Shown here: piece after piece, positions 14,641 through 25,456 of the stretch
How positions within the stretch are numbered: the stretch's first letter is position 1
Layout: each line of letters opens with the position of its first letter
Source: Lingula anatina
Taxonomy: Eukaryota > Brachiopoda > Lingulata > Lingulida > Lingulidae
Length of the DNA stretch: 64,000 nt
Direction: 5' to 3'
NCBI RefSeq assembly: GCF_001039355.2
Contig: NW_019776074.1
Location: forward strand, 22,514 to 86,513
Notes under the pieces: model-generated
Database searches by the model: none
What the model was told of the DNA's origin: nothing
What the model saw: only the letters and a program-made list of their open reading frames with translations
Program-made: the position numbers and the translations under genes

Positions 14641-15860
14641 ATTGTGGATAAGCTACTTCCAAATGTTGCATTAACAATTTGAACAAGTGGCTAATTTTTG
14701 AAAGATGGGCTTTTATTCTGTGATCATTCATCCAGTGAAAAAATAAAAATCAAGGCAGGCGTTTCAAGAGGAACCATAATTGAAGAGTTTATAGTACAGC
14801 CATGATAATAATAAAATTGATGGAATTCAGTGCAGTACCAGGCACCTTTAACATTTAAATTTATCTACACTCTTGAAGCAAATCAATGCAAGCTTTTATT
14901 ATAAAACCATGCAGGGTAGTACTAAAATTATTGGAATAAAGTTCATTGATAATACAATGAACCTTTAACATTTATGACTATCAAGACTTTTCAAATAAAA
15001 CCATACACTGGTCTTTACCATTAAACCAGGGTAGTGATAAAATTGTCCGAAATCGGTTCAATACCAGGTTCCTTTAATGTCTAAGAACTCCATAATAAAA
15101 GGACACGGACGTATTTGCTATCTGAATAAATAATTCTGGTACCTTAAAATAACTGCAGGGTATCCCACAGACTAATTAGTTGGTATAACTATACATACTC
15201 GCTAAATAAATAACTACACATCATTTATGGGTAAGGACCCCATGGCCCAATAAAAATAATTATCTTACAACTTTCCCAACACAAATAAGCCGTGTAAACC
15301 ACTGTGTACTTATATACACAGGTGAAGACTATATAAATGTACAAATAGATGAATTACATCTTCTATAACATATCAGATGAATTTCACCCAAAGCTAGTTT
15401 TAAATACTCCCTGCGCCTCATGAAATATTAAAGAAATCGGTCTCCTGAGTTTGATGGCTTCCAATGAAATCATCCATACTTAGGGGCCTCTGTCCAAATC
15501 TTATTAGGCCCCATATTATCAAATCATAATTTGTTGAGAATTATCCTTGATTTGTTAACCTATAGAGCTCTTTTAAGGCCCTGGATATGTATTTTGGTGT
15601 TTTGCCACTGCTGAATCACAGAGGAGGTTTTGATCAGTGAAGTGAATGATAGTATTGAGCATATTTTGTCCTGGTGCCTAAGGATGCCTATTTTTATTTT
15701 CACGGTGCTTGTTTTCATGAGCTTGACATACATAAACAGTTCCTACACCCTGTTGATATTGGTGGGTGGAAACCTGTCATCAGTCTCATTGAAGTGGCAT
15801 ATGATATCTAAATGTTTTCCTAAGAGTAGGTTCCAAAGCTAAGACTAGGAAGTGTAGCTT

Positions 15861-15862
<2 letters not shown>

Positions 15863-15897
<35 letters not shown>
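15863..15897. repeat. (GT)n microsatellite
   Basis: About 17 uninterrupted GT units, seen directly. Confidence 0.95.
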
Positions 15898-15898
<1 letters not shown>

Positions 15899-16899
15899 CA
15901 GAGACATAAAAATATCAAGAAAAATATACCCATTATTAAATTGATACAACTAACAAATTTAGAAGAGAGAAGGAGAGAAAAATTAAGACAGACAGACGAC
16001 AGTCATTATTCTCATATTAATACCTTCAACCTCAAGAAGCCATCTAAGAGCTAGTTTTCCAATCTTAAACAGTTCATGGTATATCTTCCACAACACTTGC
16101 GATGGATCAGGATCAACTTCCTCTGCCCTCTAGGTAAAAACATCGAGACAGGAAACCCAGCAAAGACAGACTGCGTTTCTGCTAATTAGGCACAGCCAGG
16201 GAGGAGATAGAGCGATTACCACTAAGGACTGTAGTGCCAGAGAGAAAAAAAATTACGGCTTTTTAAACGGTTTCTAATTTTTCTCACAGTGTCAGATTCT
16301 CTAAATGACAGGAGGGTTTTCATGATTAGGGAATTACATAAATCTGAAAGTAAACTTTGCCTGTAAGATAAATAAACATGTAAAACAAAGTTTTTCACTT
16401 GAATATTTTGGAATTATAAATGAACATGGTGGTCTCTCAGAGATATATTTCACAAAAAAAAAAAAATATATATATATATATATATCAATCTCTTAGATCA
16501 GTAGGTTCAAATTCAAATATTTTCTTTTATATTCAAAATCTTTAAAAATCTTCAATGAAATTTCTGACCATCTTCTTCCAGACCAAGAAAAGTGTCTGGA
16601 TCTCGACCCTCCCCCCCAATAATACCCCCTCCTTCAATATTTCCCACGTCCAATTGTACCATGTCCAGAAGACACCCCTGAGCCCTTAATCCATTGAAAA
16701 TAAACTCACAGAGGCGAGAGTGTATACAGGCAGGCTCGATTGCCTCTTAATATCCACTACACCTCTCACTGCAAACAACTTCCCATGTAAAAACAAACTA
16801 CGCTGTGAAATGTATGTAACCACACCATCACATACACATACATTATGTCTAATTCTAATGAAAACACAGGCAATGGGAGGTCCAATGGGGAAAGAGGAC

Positions 16900-17060
16900 A
16901 AAGACGCTTAGGTGCATTAAAAAGCCTCGGAGTCCCTCCTTTTCCCCTTTAAAACACCTCACAGTCGCACCTTCATTATTATGTTATTACGACAGCCTCG
17001 CACACATTTCTGGTGAAATATAGCTGCAGTGTGGTTTCTGGCAATATTTATGTTATTAGC
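16900..17060. promoter_or_regulatory. Candidate conserved non-coding island
   Basis: A complex, non-coding stretch with repeated ATGTTATT cores (near 16980 and 17050) and homeodomain-like ATTA cores. It differs in texture from the simple-sequence flanks. This is inference only. Confidence 0.15.
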
Positions 17061-17330
17061 GATTTGTTTTGTTAGGGACAAGGTAGAAGCCTGTATTAGT
17101 TAGCGTGTGGATCAGTGGAGGAATATTACCATGGAGAATAGACCAGGGATTCAGTTATGAGATATATTTTAAAGATTTACTTCATGAAAATTAGTCTATC
17201 ATATTTGGAAGATGATATTAAACTGCAGAAGAAGGCTAGATGTACTACTAAGGTGGGTTTGTTTTTTAGTTTTAGAAAAACTAGTGACAGGTGATATGAG
17301 AGAGAGAAATCAGTAACATGTTAATTCAAA

Positions 17331-17342
17331 ATGTGTGTGTGT

Positions 17343-17377
<35 letters not shown>
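17331..17377. repeat. (GT)n(GA)n compound microsatellite
   Basis: Six GT units run directly into about 17 GA units with one interruption. Confidence 0.95.
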
Positions 17378-19689
17378 GGGGGTAGGGATAGAGACCATAA
17401 AATATCACTGTAACAAAGGTCTTTCTCTTGCTGTCTGCAGCATACGTTTTTTTCCCACCAGCGCTCACCAGCCCCTGCAATCATAACTGTCATTTTTTCA
17501 TTTGACGCGTGAATCACAGAACAAAGACCATCACTTTTAAACTAACACATCACAAAGCTGTGTGTGATTTTTAAGCACTCCAAAGTCATAAAATGGAACA
17601 AAAAAGTTGCGTGTAAACATGAAAAAGCTCTAAAATTGACTTTAAGGTCTGTTGTTAAAAAAAAAAAAAAAAAGGAGATAAGATGGAGAAGAGGTAAACC
17701 AAATAATTCACCTTGCTAACAAATATATGGTGGAAACCATGGATAAATATATTGTAAGTGGTGAACAGCAGATTTATTGCTAAAATCACCAAAACATAAG
17801 AGAAAGACTCACAATTTATTTTAGATCAAATGTGTCAGTAGTCCACTAATAAAAATAAAATAACCATTTGTCCAAAACAAATGTCTTTTCTCGTTATAAA
17901 CCACCAGTAGACAAACTTTCAATTAAATTTGATTTGAAAGTGCAGATCAAACCTTGGATTTTTTCACAACAGGCCACAAGTTAAATTCTTATCACTAAAA
18001 CTAGAAAGGCTTTAAATCCAATAACATATAAATTATATTATCTGTACAGCAAATAGGTTTGGTCTAATGTTAAGAAAAAAGTTTAAACCAAATTACTGTC
18101 CTTTTAAGTTCATTTGTAAAAAAATGGCACCACAGTTTACCCTTTATCACTAAAACAAAACCAGTGTCTCCTGATACACATGCAGTTCTTTACTATCACA
18201 GGAAGTAGTGCTTTAAACCCCATCACCGTTCCAGAGAAGGAGGTATTCTTACAGATTCAGCTGTGTCTGGCTTTTTAGCTGGTAAACCAATGTCAGGAAC
18301 ATTTACGGAAAAACGATGTTCCAATTAGTAAGACATTGTGAGACTAATGGCTGAGAAATTCTGCTCTGATAGTGAAAGGCTCATGTTCAAAGAACCTTAC
18401 ACTCCCCAGAAATGCAATGCATGCACTTAGTAATCTTCTTTCGTAGTGTCACCATCTTGGGTTTCTTGCGGGTTTTCATGAATGTCAGTTTCAAAGGGAG
18501 GTTGCATTTTTCAGTGAATTTTTTGACTAGGAAAACTTCAGATCAGGAAAAGGGAGTGGTATAAAATGCTTTCTTTACCAGCTGAGAATCAGGAAAAAGT
18601 TTAGAAAGCTGTTCCATGGGTAAAAAAATTAGGTGATAAAGGGATAGGGAAAATTTGGGAGGAAAATCCATGATCACTATTGGATAGCAATTGGTGTGAG
18701 ATTTTAAATCTAATTTTTTTTCATCAAATTAATTAGGATTCTTTATCTTTTATCAAAATACAACACGACGATGTTGTGCTTTGCAAGGTCAGATCAGATA
18801 TAACGGGTAATGAAGACTTCTGTCTGCCATATTTTCTCATCTAAGGGTCAAAACCTATCAAAATGGCAGCCTTGAGGCTGGAACAAGGAAAAGAGACCAG
18901 ATAATAGCTGTCATAACCTACCCTAGGAGTGAAAATGCAAATAGCAATGAAGTATTTTTACAGTTCCCAAGGATGGTGAAAGACGGAAAGAATGAAACAA
19001 AGAATGGCAGACACAGATAGAGATTGAGATAATTTATTTTACATTATGAATAATTTAGGTATAAAATATTTCAAAGCATTATTTTTCACATCATCAAAAC
19101 AATGTCAATTATCTTTTACTCTGTAACATTTATTCAGTTGAAAAGCAAATTTTGAATCATGAAACGGTTATTTTTTATATGTTTTCTGCAGCTGTCTTTT
19201 CTACGAACCTGTCATTTCATGTCTGACAGAGTCAGGCAGATGGTTTGTGGTTGCCAAGGTGCATCTTTGACCCTATCTGTGGTATGACTTTAATGAACAT
19301 GTCTAAGATATCTGCCTTTTTGAAGCAGGTTACAAAGATTTCACCAAATTCTGCCACATGTTATAGATATATGTACTTGTAGCAAAATTTTAATGTGTCA
19401 TACCTGTGAATATCTGTAAAATACATTTAGTAGTTTAGTTGATCAAAATTCATAGCTCTCCCCATTTTGACAAAATAGAAGTAATCAAAAAACTTTCTTA
19501 AAAGCCCAAAATTTTTTATATATGTAATATTTTAATTTCATTGACATCCAATACAACTGATGGCTATCTATACATTCATAACTGATTACTTCTCCTCATT
19601 GGTCATTTTCTATGAAAACTAAAATGGGCATAAAATCTGCGTCTAACCTAAGGGGATGACCAGCCGCTTGCTAAGGCCCCATTAAATTG

Positions 19690-19990
19690 TTCCTACATGT
19701 CATTAAATGATTGTCTCCAACCCAAAGTGACACCTAGTTAAAGTGTCACGTCTATTGTTTTCCTTCTTCTAATTGGCTTCTCACCAATCAATCTTTTATA
19801 GATGCTGCGCTAATGTACGGCTTGGTACACGCGCATTGTAATTTCTGAAAGCTGGTTCTTCATTTTGCGTTTTATTGGCCGTGCCGCTATTGTTTCTATC
19901 ACTAACTATTCTAGCCCACCCCCAGGGCTTGGTTAATATTCATGATAATGTAACCAAGTTCCGAGCATCGTGTTTTATAGCACACATGTG
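19690..19990. promoter_or_regulatory. Candidate enhancer with T-box-like palindrome
   Basis: A dense non-coding island holds an inverted pair GTGACAC..GTGTCAC at 19727-19749, resembling two T-box half-sites. It also has the near-palindrome TCATTAAATGA (19700-19710), two CTATTGTTT SOX-like cores, and facing ATTGG/CCAAT boxes near 19780-19800. The clustering is visible; enhancer function is inference. Confidence 0.25.
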
Positions 19991-22900
19991 AGCTGAAAGA
20001 CCCAGTATTGTTATAGTAGTTCATGTAGTAGTAGGTGTAGTATTTGAATAAATCGACCTTTGGAGAAAGGATATATCTATTTGGAAACCTGGCATTCCAA
20101 TAAGGTGGATTTTGGAGCTTAATTTTCTGTATTTTGATGGATATGGAATGGTGGAGCTAGCTTTGGTGATTTTTAAAGGTAATTCCAAATCATTTTTTTC
20201 AAAGGAAAAAAAAACAACTATAGGTTAACCAGATATTAACTGCAATTTTTAAGATTTTCCCCAGTCAGCAAAAGTTAATTTCATCAAGGGACAAAGGTAC
20301 ACTTAAAAGCATTTTCAAATTACTAAAACATTTCATAAAAAGCTAAACATCAGCAAAAAACTTACATATTTTATAAAAACCAAATTATTTTCTTAATCTA
20401 ATTTGAGACCCACAAGGACCAAATGTTCAGAAAATAATTGACACATTCATTATTCATCGGAGTGTGTTCTGGACACACAGGTTTAATTGAATTGAAACGT
20501 GGGCTGGTTTAGTTTACTTAAACCTGCTGTGCCCCCATATGCTTCCTATTGCCATACCTTTGGGTTTTCGGACCTAATTGTGTCCAAAAATCCTTCTAAT
20601 GAAAGAACATTTTTTAAACTGGAATGTTGGCATTGTCAGGTATACAGGTGATTTATAGCTAATTTCCTATGATCGCATTTCAAAGTTAATAGTTTTGTAT
20701 TCATGGTTGTTTGTTTTGCATGGCCATTTAAAATCACAATATTCAATTGACTCATAGCACATGCAATGTCAACTTGTTCTTCAAGTACAGTTAATTTGCC
20801 CAAGATATAAATGTATAAGATGTCATTTTTTTCATTCGATCTAGCCACAAAGAATGCCATTTTTTTCTCATCATCATCATTTTCTTTTTCTTAATAAAAT
20901 AACATTTATAAGAAATCACTCCTAGCATCTTGTTGTGCATAAGGCCACAGGAGTGGTTGAAATGAAATGAGATGAAAATAAAAACATGCAGTTCGTTCTG
21001 ATCAAAACGGTTCTTAAAACTTTCAGAGCCAACCCTTCCCTTTAAAGATATCTACAGTTTCATTTTTTCTTTCTTTTTGACACCCATTGTCACTTTGTCG
21101 TTAGAGTCATCAACCTTTGCCAAGGTTCAAATGGAATGATACAATTATTGCATTAAGACATCCTTTCACGGCATATGTTTTTTTCTACTGAGTGCTGAAA
21201 GTTGTTTAAAGTTTATGATTAAGTGCCCTCAGTGTTAAAAGGGCATAATATCTATAATTCAAATCTTCTGTTTTTTCCTTCTCTTTGAAACCCATGAAAG
21301 AATGCATCCAGACTATAATTCTAAAAGGGACTATTAGACTTTCAAGTGAATGTCAAGCATATCTATCTTTTAACTTTTGCTTTCAAACAGTTAAAGGTCT
21401 TGCCCATTTAAAACAGATGGTAAATCAGTTGATCCTATTTAATTAAGAGTTCAAGCTGTTTTAGAGAAAAAAAAACTAACCCAAGGTGTCAAAAAAGACA
21501 TTTATTTTCATATGGTTTCTTTCTTCACAAGTCTTCATATCTTTGATGAGGCACACTGAAATATGTAAATGCCGATGTCCTACTGGCTATAAAACAGACC
21601 TTATTTCATTAAACTAGACTGCTACTGATTTATCTAGAGACACAACAGACAAAAATTTTGGTCTAGACACAAAGTTTAGACCAATTTTGGACTAAAGTTA
21701 TTTTGTGAAAGACAACTACTGACTAAATAGTAATGTGCAGTGCAACCACTGCATAAAACAGAAAATGAAGTATCTCTGTGGAGTCAATTCCAATAAAACA
21801 GAGAGAGAGATTGTAATTAAAACCCACAGGAAACACTTGCAATAAACTATGAAGGAAACAGGATAATAAGTAAGAGAGAAATCACTTAATGCAAAGTAAC
21901 AACATCAAAAGTGAAAATAAAGCCATAAGAGAACCTGCATTTCCAGCAATATCAATCTCAGAAAGTGTTTATTTATTTATTTAAAGAGTAAGAAATGCCC
22001 CCTGTAACTGTACCATTACAGAAATAAAAAATACAACATGTATAAGAATACACAATCACAACAAACAACAAGGACACAAAAACAAACACTAAGAAAACAT
22101 GACACCCCCAAAATAAAATAAAAACATTACAAAAGCAACACACACAATAAAAAACTTACATTACTACATACACAGTCAGTCATAGTATTTCCCAACAAGC
22201 ACACAGTCAGTTTTCAATCCCCTAAATGACAGCTATAGGGTGTTCTTGTATACAAGTCCCCTTTATGCACAGTGACAATGCACAGCCATATCAAGTTTTT
22301 TTACCACCTACTAGCGCTGAGTGATAGCAGAGCTAATTATATCAAAAACTACCTCTGTCCTTCAACCAACCTGTCCATTACAGTGACAGGCTGTTTCACC
22401 CCAGGTTTTCACTAAAACTTTGATATTTACAGTCTCTGTTTTTTATTTTGGCTATTTTGCTGCATTTTGACAGGCATAATTTCAATGCACTGATAAAGGG
22501 CTCTGTTGTATTAATTATAGACATGTTGAAAAGTTTTCCTACCACACAAATTGACCAGTTTCTTAAATACGACATTCTCTCTACCTATCTGATATAAATC
22601 ACCTATACTACAAACATATGTTTTATTAAAATTACAGTATATTCTGGTACACTGAAATTCAATTCATGAATAAATTTGCAAAAGTTTTCACCAATGATAA
22701 TGCTTTCTTATCAACAAATGATCAAGCTGAAATCGAAAGCCCAAACAGATTCCATCCCCCACACATATTTCCTACTTTACAGCAAAACACTTCTATTCAA
22801 ATGACCTGACAAAAAAGGGGAGGGAATCGTCACTGCCAATCCACTAAACTTAGTTTGTTTTACTCTTTCAGGTATCCTATTAGCATCCAGCTGTGAACCA

Positions 22901-23145
22901 CAATTAGGCTCTTTGGACCAATCGAGTGGCACAAGACAAATCAGAAAGCCAAGAATTACAAAAAAACGTCTGCTTCATCTCTGAAAAGAAAGAAAAATTG
23001 TCTGACATCCCACCAAGTTCAGTGAACACCAAAGAAGTCCAGGCACAGCAGGAGATCTCCTTTCTTGACTTAAGAAAAATGACATCTGATTACTGAAAAG
23101 ATCTCAGCTGAATAGAAACCAGAAATCAGTTAAAAGGGCTGTTGC

Positions 23146-23285
23146 ATTTTTCTCCACTGGGACAGAACTTAGCAGATTTAAAGACAGACACATTTTTGGG
23201 ATTTATCCATTCTTCTCCATTGGGTAAAAACTACAGGCAGAGACATCTGAAGGATTTGTCTATTTCTGCTCACTGGACAGAAACC
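23146..23285. repeat. Three degenerate repeats near the LRR 5' end
   Basis: A motif of the form TTCTCCAYTGGGNNARAACT occurs near 23151, again near 23211 and, more degraded, near 23263, at roughly 55-60-bp spacing. Each is followed by an AGACA- or AGGAT-like segment. They lie 330-470 bp before the start codon of the LRR gene, so they could be 5' untranslated or proximal regulatory sequence. Confidence 0.45.
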
Positions 23286-23614
23286 AAAAAGAATTCTTTG
23301 AAACAGAAGTATCACATAGAACACCAGCACAGTTGGAGCACCATCTGCATGGTGTAATACTAAAACATCAGTTCTGTGCTAAAATACAGTCTGCAACCTT
23401 TAGACACAGGTGTCTTGAACGTGTTTACACTTGTGAGCAACTCACATATGTCACATATTTAAAACTAACAGGGGGAATGTTGTCACGGTGACATATGCAC
23501 TTTACATGTAAAAACTCCAAATATTTTTTGACCACCAGAGAACTACGCAGGTGTTCTTCACAGTGGATTGTGTTCAATATTCATTCTTCGAAGTCTACGA
23601 AATAATCTTCCATT

Positions 23615-25456
23615 ATGCCAAGAGTGCTGAAATCTAGTGGCCGTTTTTTGCCTAGGATGTGCATCACGTGCGGGCTACCAATTTTATTTCTGTGCCTTTT
23701 GTGGAGTTCGGGTGCTTACGCCAATGTGCAGACAGATTGTGACATCACAGGATACACGGTGGAATGTCGTTACACGAACATGTCTAAAATCCCATCTGAT
23801 CTGCCAAGTAATACACAGATTTTGAAATTTTATCGTAACAACATCCCGATCATTACAAACTATTCGTTCGCACCGAATCTCATGGCAGCGCCGAATCTGA
23901 AGGAGATTTATCTCAATTTCAACTATATACAGAGACTTGAGCTGAAAGCCTTTGCCTTTTTGTCGAAGTTGAGGATTTTGCAGCTTTCAACCAATGAAAT
24001 CACTACACTTCCAAACAACGTATTCCAAGATCTGGCCAGTCTTCAGGCACTATCCATTGCCGAAAACAGACTAGAGTTAATTGCTGAGAATGCCTTCAAA
24101 AACTTAACCAATCTGCAGACACTGGACCTCAGTTTCAATCGACTGACAAAAATTTCGGCAAATATGCTAAAGCCGCTGAAAAATCTCCAAACACTTCTGC
24201 TGGGAAATAACCTGATTACATACTTCGAAAGTGGCTCCTTCCTGTCTCTGCTCAACCTCCAAACCCTCGAGCTCCAGAAAAACAAGGTGGATAGGATTCC
24301 GGAAGGCTCCTTCAATAACATAACTGCCCTGGAACTCATCAACTTTGGTGAAAACAAGCTCCGCCATCTTACACCTCAAATTTTTTCACCAATGACGCGT
24401 CTCCACACCCTGAATCTCAAGGGAAACGAGTTTGAGTGTGACTGCACCCTCCGGCCATTTAGAGAGTGGATGGAGAGCAGAGAATTCTCCCCGGTTAATG
24501 TCACAAAAGTTGAGTGGACGGACCAGGACAGCGGGCAATGCGCTGGACCGCCAAACCTTCGCAATTACCTCTTGCGCCAATTGCCAGTTTCCATGTTCAT
24601 CTGTACCACAACTACAACTACGACTACAACCACCACAACCACCCCGACCACTACCACCACCAGCACTACGACCACAACAACAACGCCAGTTCCGACCACT
24701 AGATCCAGCAAAGCCACAGATGCAGCTACAAGTTCTACAGTTCTCACATCCGGGGGCATTATTGTGGTAACTTCAGTGGCACCTGTTGAACCATCGCCAG
24801 CACCATGGAACCTTCCTTTAACACAAGATGAGTTCATCGGCATCATGATCGCAGGAGGACTGGCTCTAGTTCTCCTCATCATTCTCATCATAGTGTTCTG
24901 TAAATTCAGAAATCGCCTTTTCTGCAAGAACAAGAAAGAGCACAACAACAATCTTAGTAAAGTACAAATCATTCCACCGAGAAAACCCATGGGCAGCACG
25001 GGTAGTTCAGGCTCTACCGACAGTCGCAAAGTGGGCTATGACAATGAAATCAATGACAAAAAGCACCTTACGAGCATCAGTCTCTTAAGCAATGGAAAAC
25101 TCCACAATGGGCACAGTGGACCCAATGGACATATCCCACATCATGGGAACGGACATCTTCCACAGGGAAATGGGAATGTCCCACATCATGGGCATCCCGC
25201 TGTTATCCCGTTTGGGAACGGCAGTGTCCCACACCAACAAACTCAACACCATCATAACAATGGGGACATCTTGCCAAAAATGTACTATGAAAATTCAGAC
25301 TTGTTTTACGACAAGACCTCCGCAAATAAGAGGTCACTTGACTCTATAAACACATCGGGGCATGGAAGCACATCCTTGAACTTTGAAAATAATAGGGACT
25401 CCATGAACCCCACGCCTTTAAGTCTAAAAAAGATTCATCTAGAAACGCTAGTGTAG
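23615..25456 (+). CDS. Leucine-rich-repeat type I membrane protein with PDZ ligand
   Basis: Intact single-exon gene, 613 residues. The ATG has A at -3. A hydrophobic signal segment (about 19-36) precedes an N-terminal cap with Cys42 and Cys51. Eight or nine 24-residue leucine-rich repeats fill about 67-272, followed by an LRRCT cap (Cys275, Cys277, Cys309, Cys330). Next come a Thr/Pro/Ser stalk (331-365), one membrane helix (about 407-429) with a basic stop-transfer stretch, and a tail of about 180 residues. The tail has a Gly/His/Asn/Pro-rich segment (about 494-550) and ends in ETLV, a class I PDZ ligand. Such architecture (LRRTM, AMIGO, LRRC4 and relatives) is typical of cell-surface adhesion or synaptic-organising proteins that bind partners outside and PDZ scaffolds inside. 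The orthologue group is not identifiable by eye and the adhesion role is inferred. No Ig or FN3 domain is present. Confidence 0.95.
   Translation: MPRVLKSSGRFLPRMCITCGLPILFLCLLWSSGAYANVQTDCDITGYTVECRYTNMSKIPSDLPSNTQILKFYRNNIPIITNYSFAPNLMAAPNLKEIYLNFNYIQRLELKAFAFLSKLRILQLSTNEITTLPNNVFQDLASLQALSIAENRLELIAENAFKNLTNLQTLDLSFNRLTKISANMLKPLKNLQTLLLGNNLITYFESGSFLSLLNLQTLELQKNKVDRIPEGSFNNITALELINFGENKLRHLTPQIFSPMTRLHTLNLKGNEFECDCTLRPFREWMESREFSPVNVTKVEWTDQDSGQCAGPPNLRNYLLRQLPVSMFICTTTTTTTTTTTTTPTTTTTSTTTTTTTPVPTTRSSKATDAATSSTVLTSGGIIVVTSVAPVEPSPAPWNLPLTQDEFIGIMIAGGLALVLLIILIIVFCKFRNRLFCKNKKEHNNNLSKVQIIPPRKPMGSTGSSGSTDSRKVGYDNEINDKKHLTSISLLSNGKLHNGHSGPNGHIPHHGNGHLPQGNGNVPHHGHPAVIPFGNGSVPHQQTQHHHNNGDILPKMYYENSDLFYDKTSANKRSLDSINTSGHGSTSLNFENNRDSMNPTPLSLKKIHLETLV
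24601..24712 (+). repeat. Threonine-codon repeat (ACN)n in the LRR gene
   Basis: The stalk is coded by mixed ACA/ACC/ACT/ACG codons, giving runs of 13, 5 and 7 threonines broken by Pro and Ser. The mixture shows selection for the amino acid rather than simple slippage of one triplet. Such mucin-like stalks are usually O-glycosylated. Confidence 0.8.

Larger units (their letters stand above)
7520..15860. other. Gene-free AT-rich DNA
   Basis: I see only short homopolymer runs, weak local repeats and chance open frames of up to about 100 codons, several being readings of T-rich tracts (for example near 9803-9888 and 13575-13886). No domain, splice-consistent exon set or RNA gene was recognised. 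Confidence 0.5.
15900..23140. other. Gene-free DNA upstream of the LRR gene
   Basis: No coding exon was recognised in this 7-kb stretch. It contains a TA run (16466-16485), a GT/GA run (17331-17377), an A run near 17655 and the candidate islands listed separately. It could hold distal regulatory DNA or unrecognised 5' untranslated exons of the gene at 23615. Confidence 0.45.

Noticed and set aside
24565-25029. 154-codon minus-strand frame opposite the LRR gene
   Set aside because: It is the antisense of the threonine stalk and tail of the well-supported LRR gene, with valine runs that mirror ACN codons.
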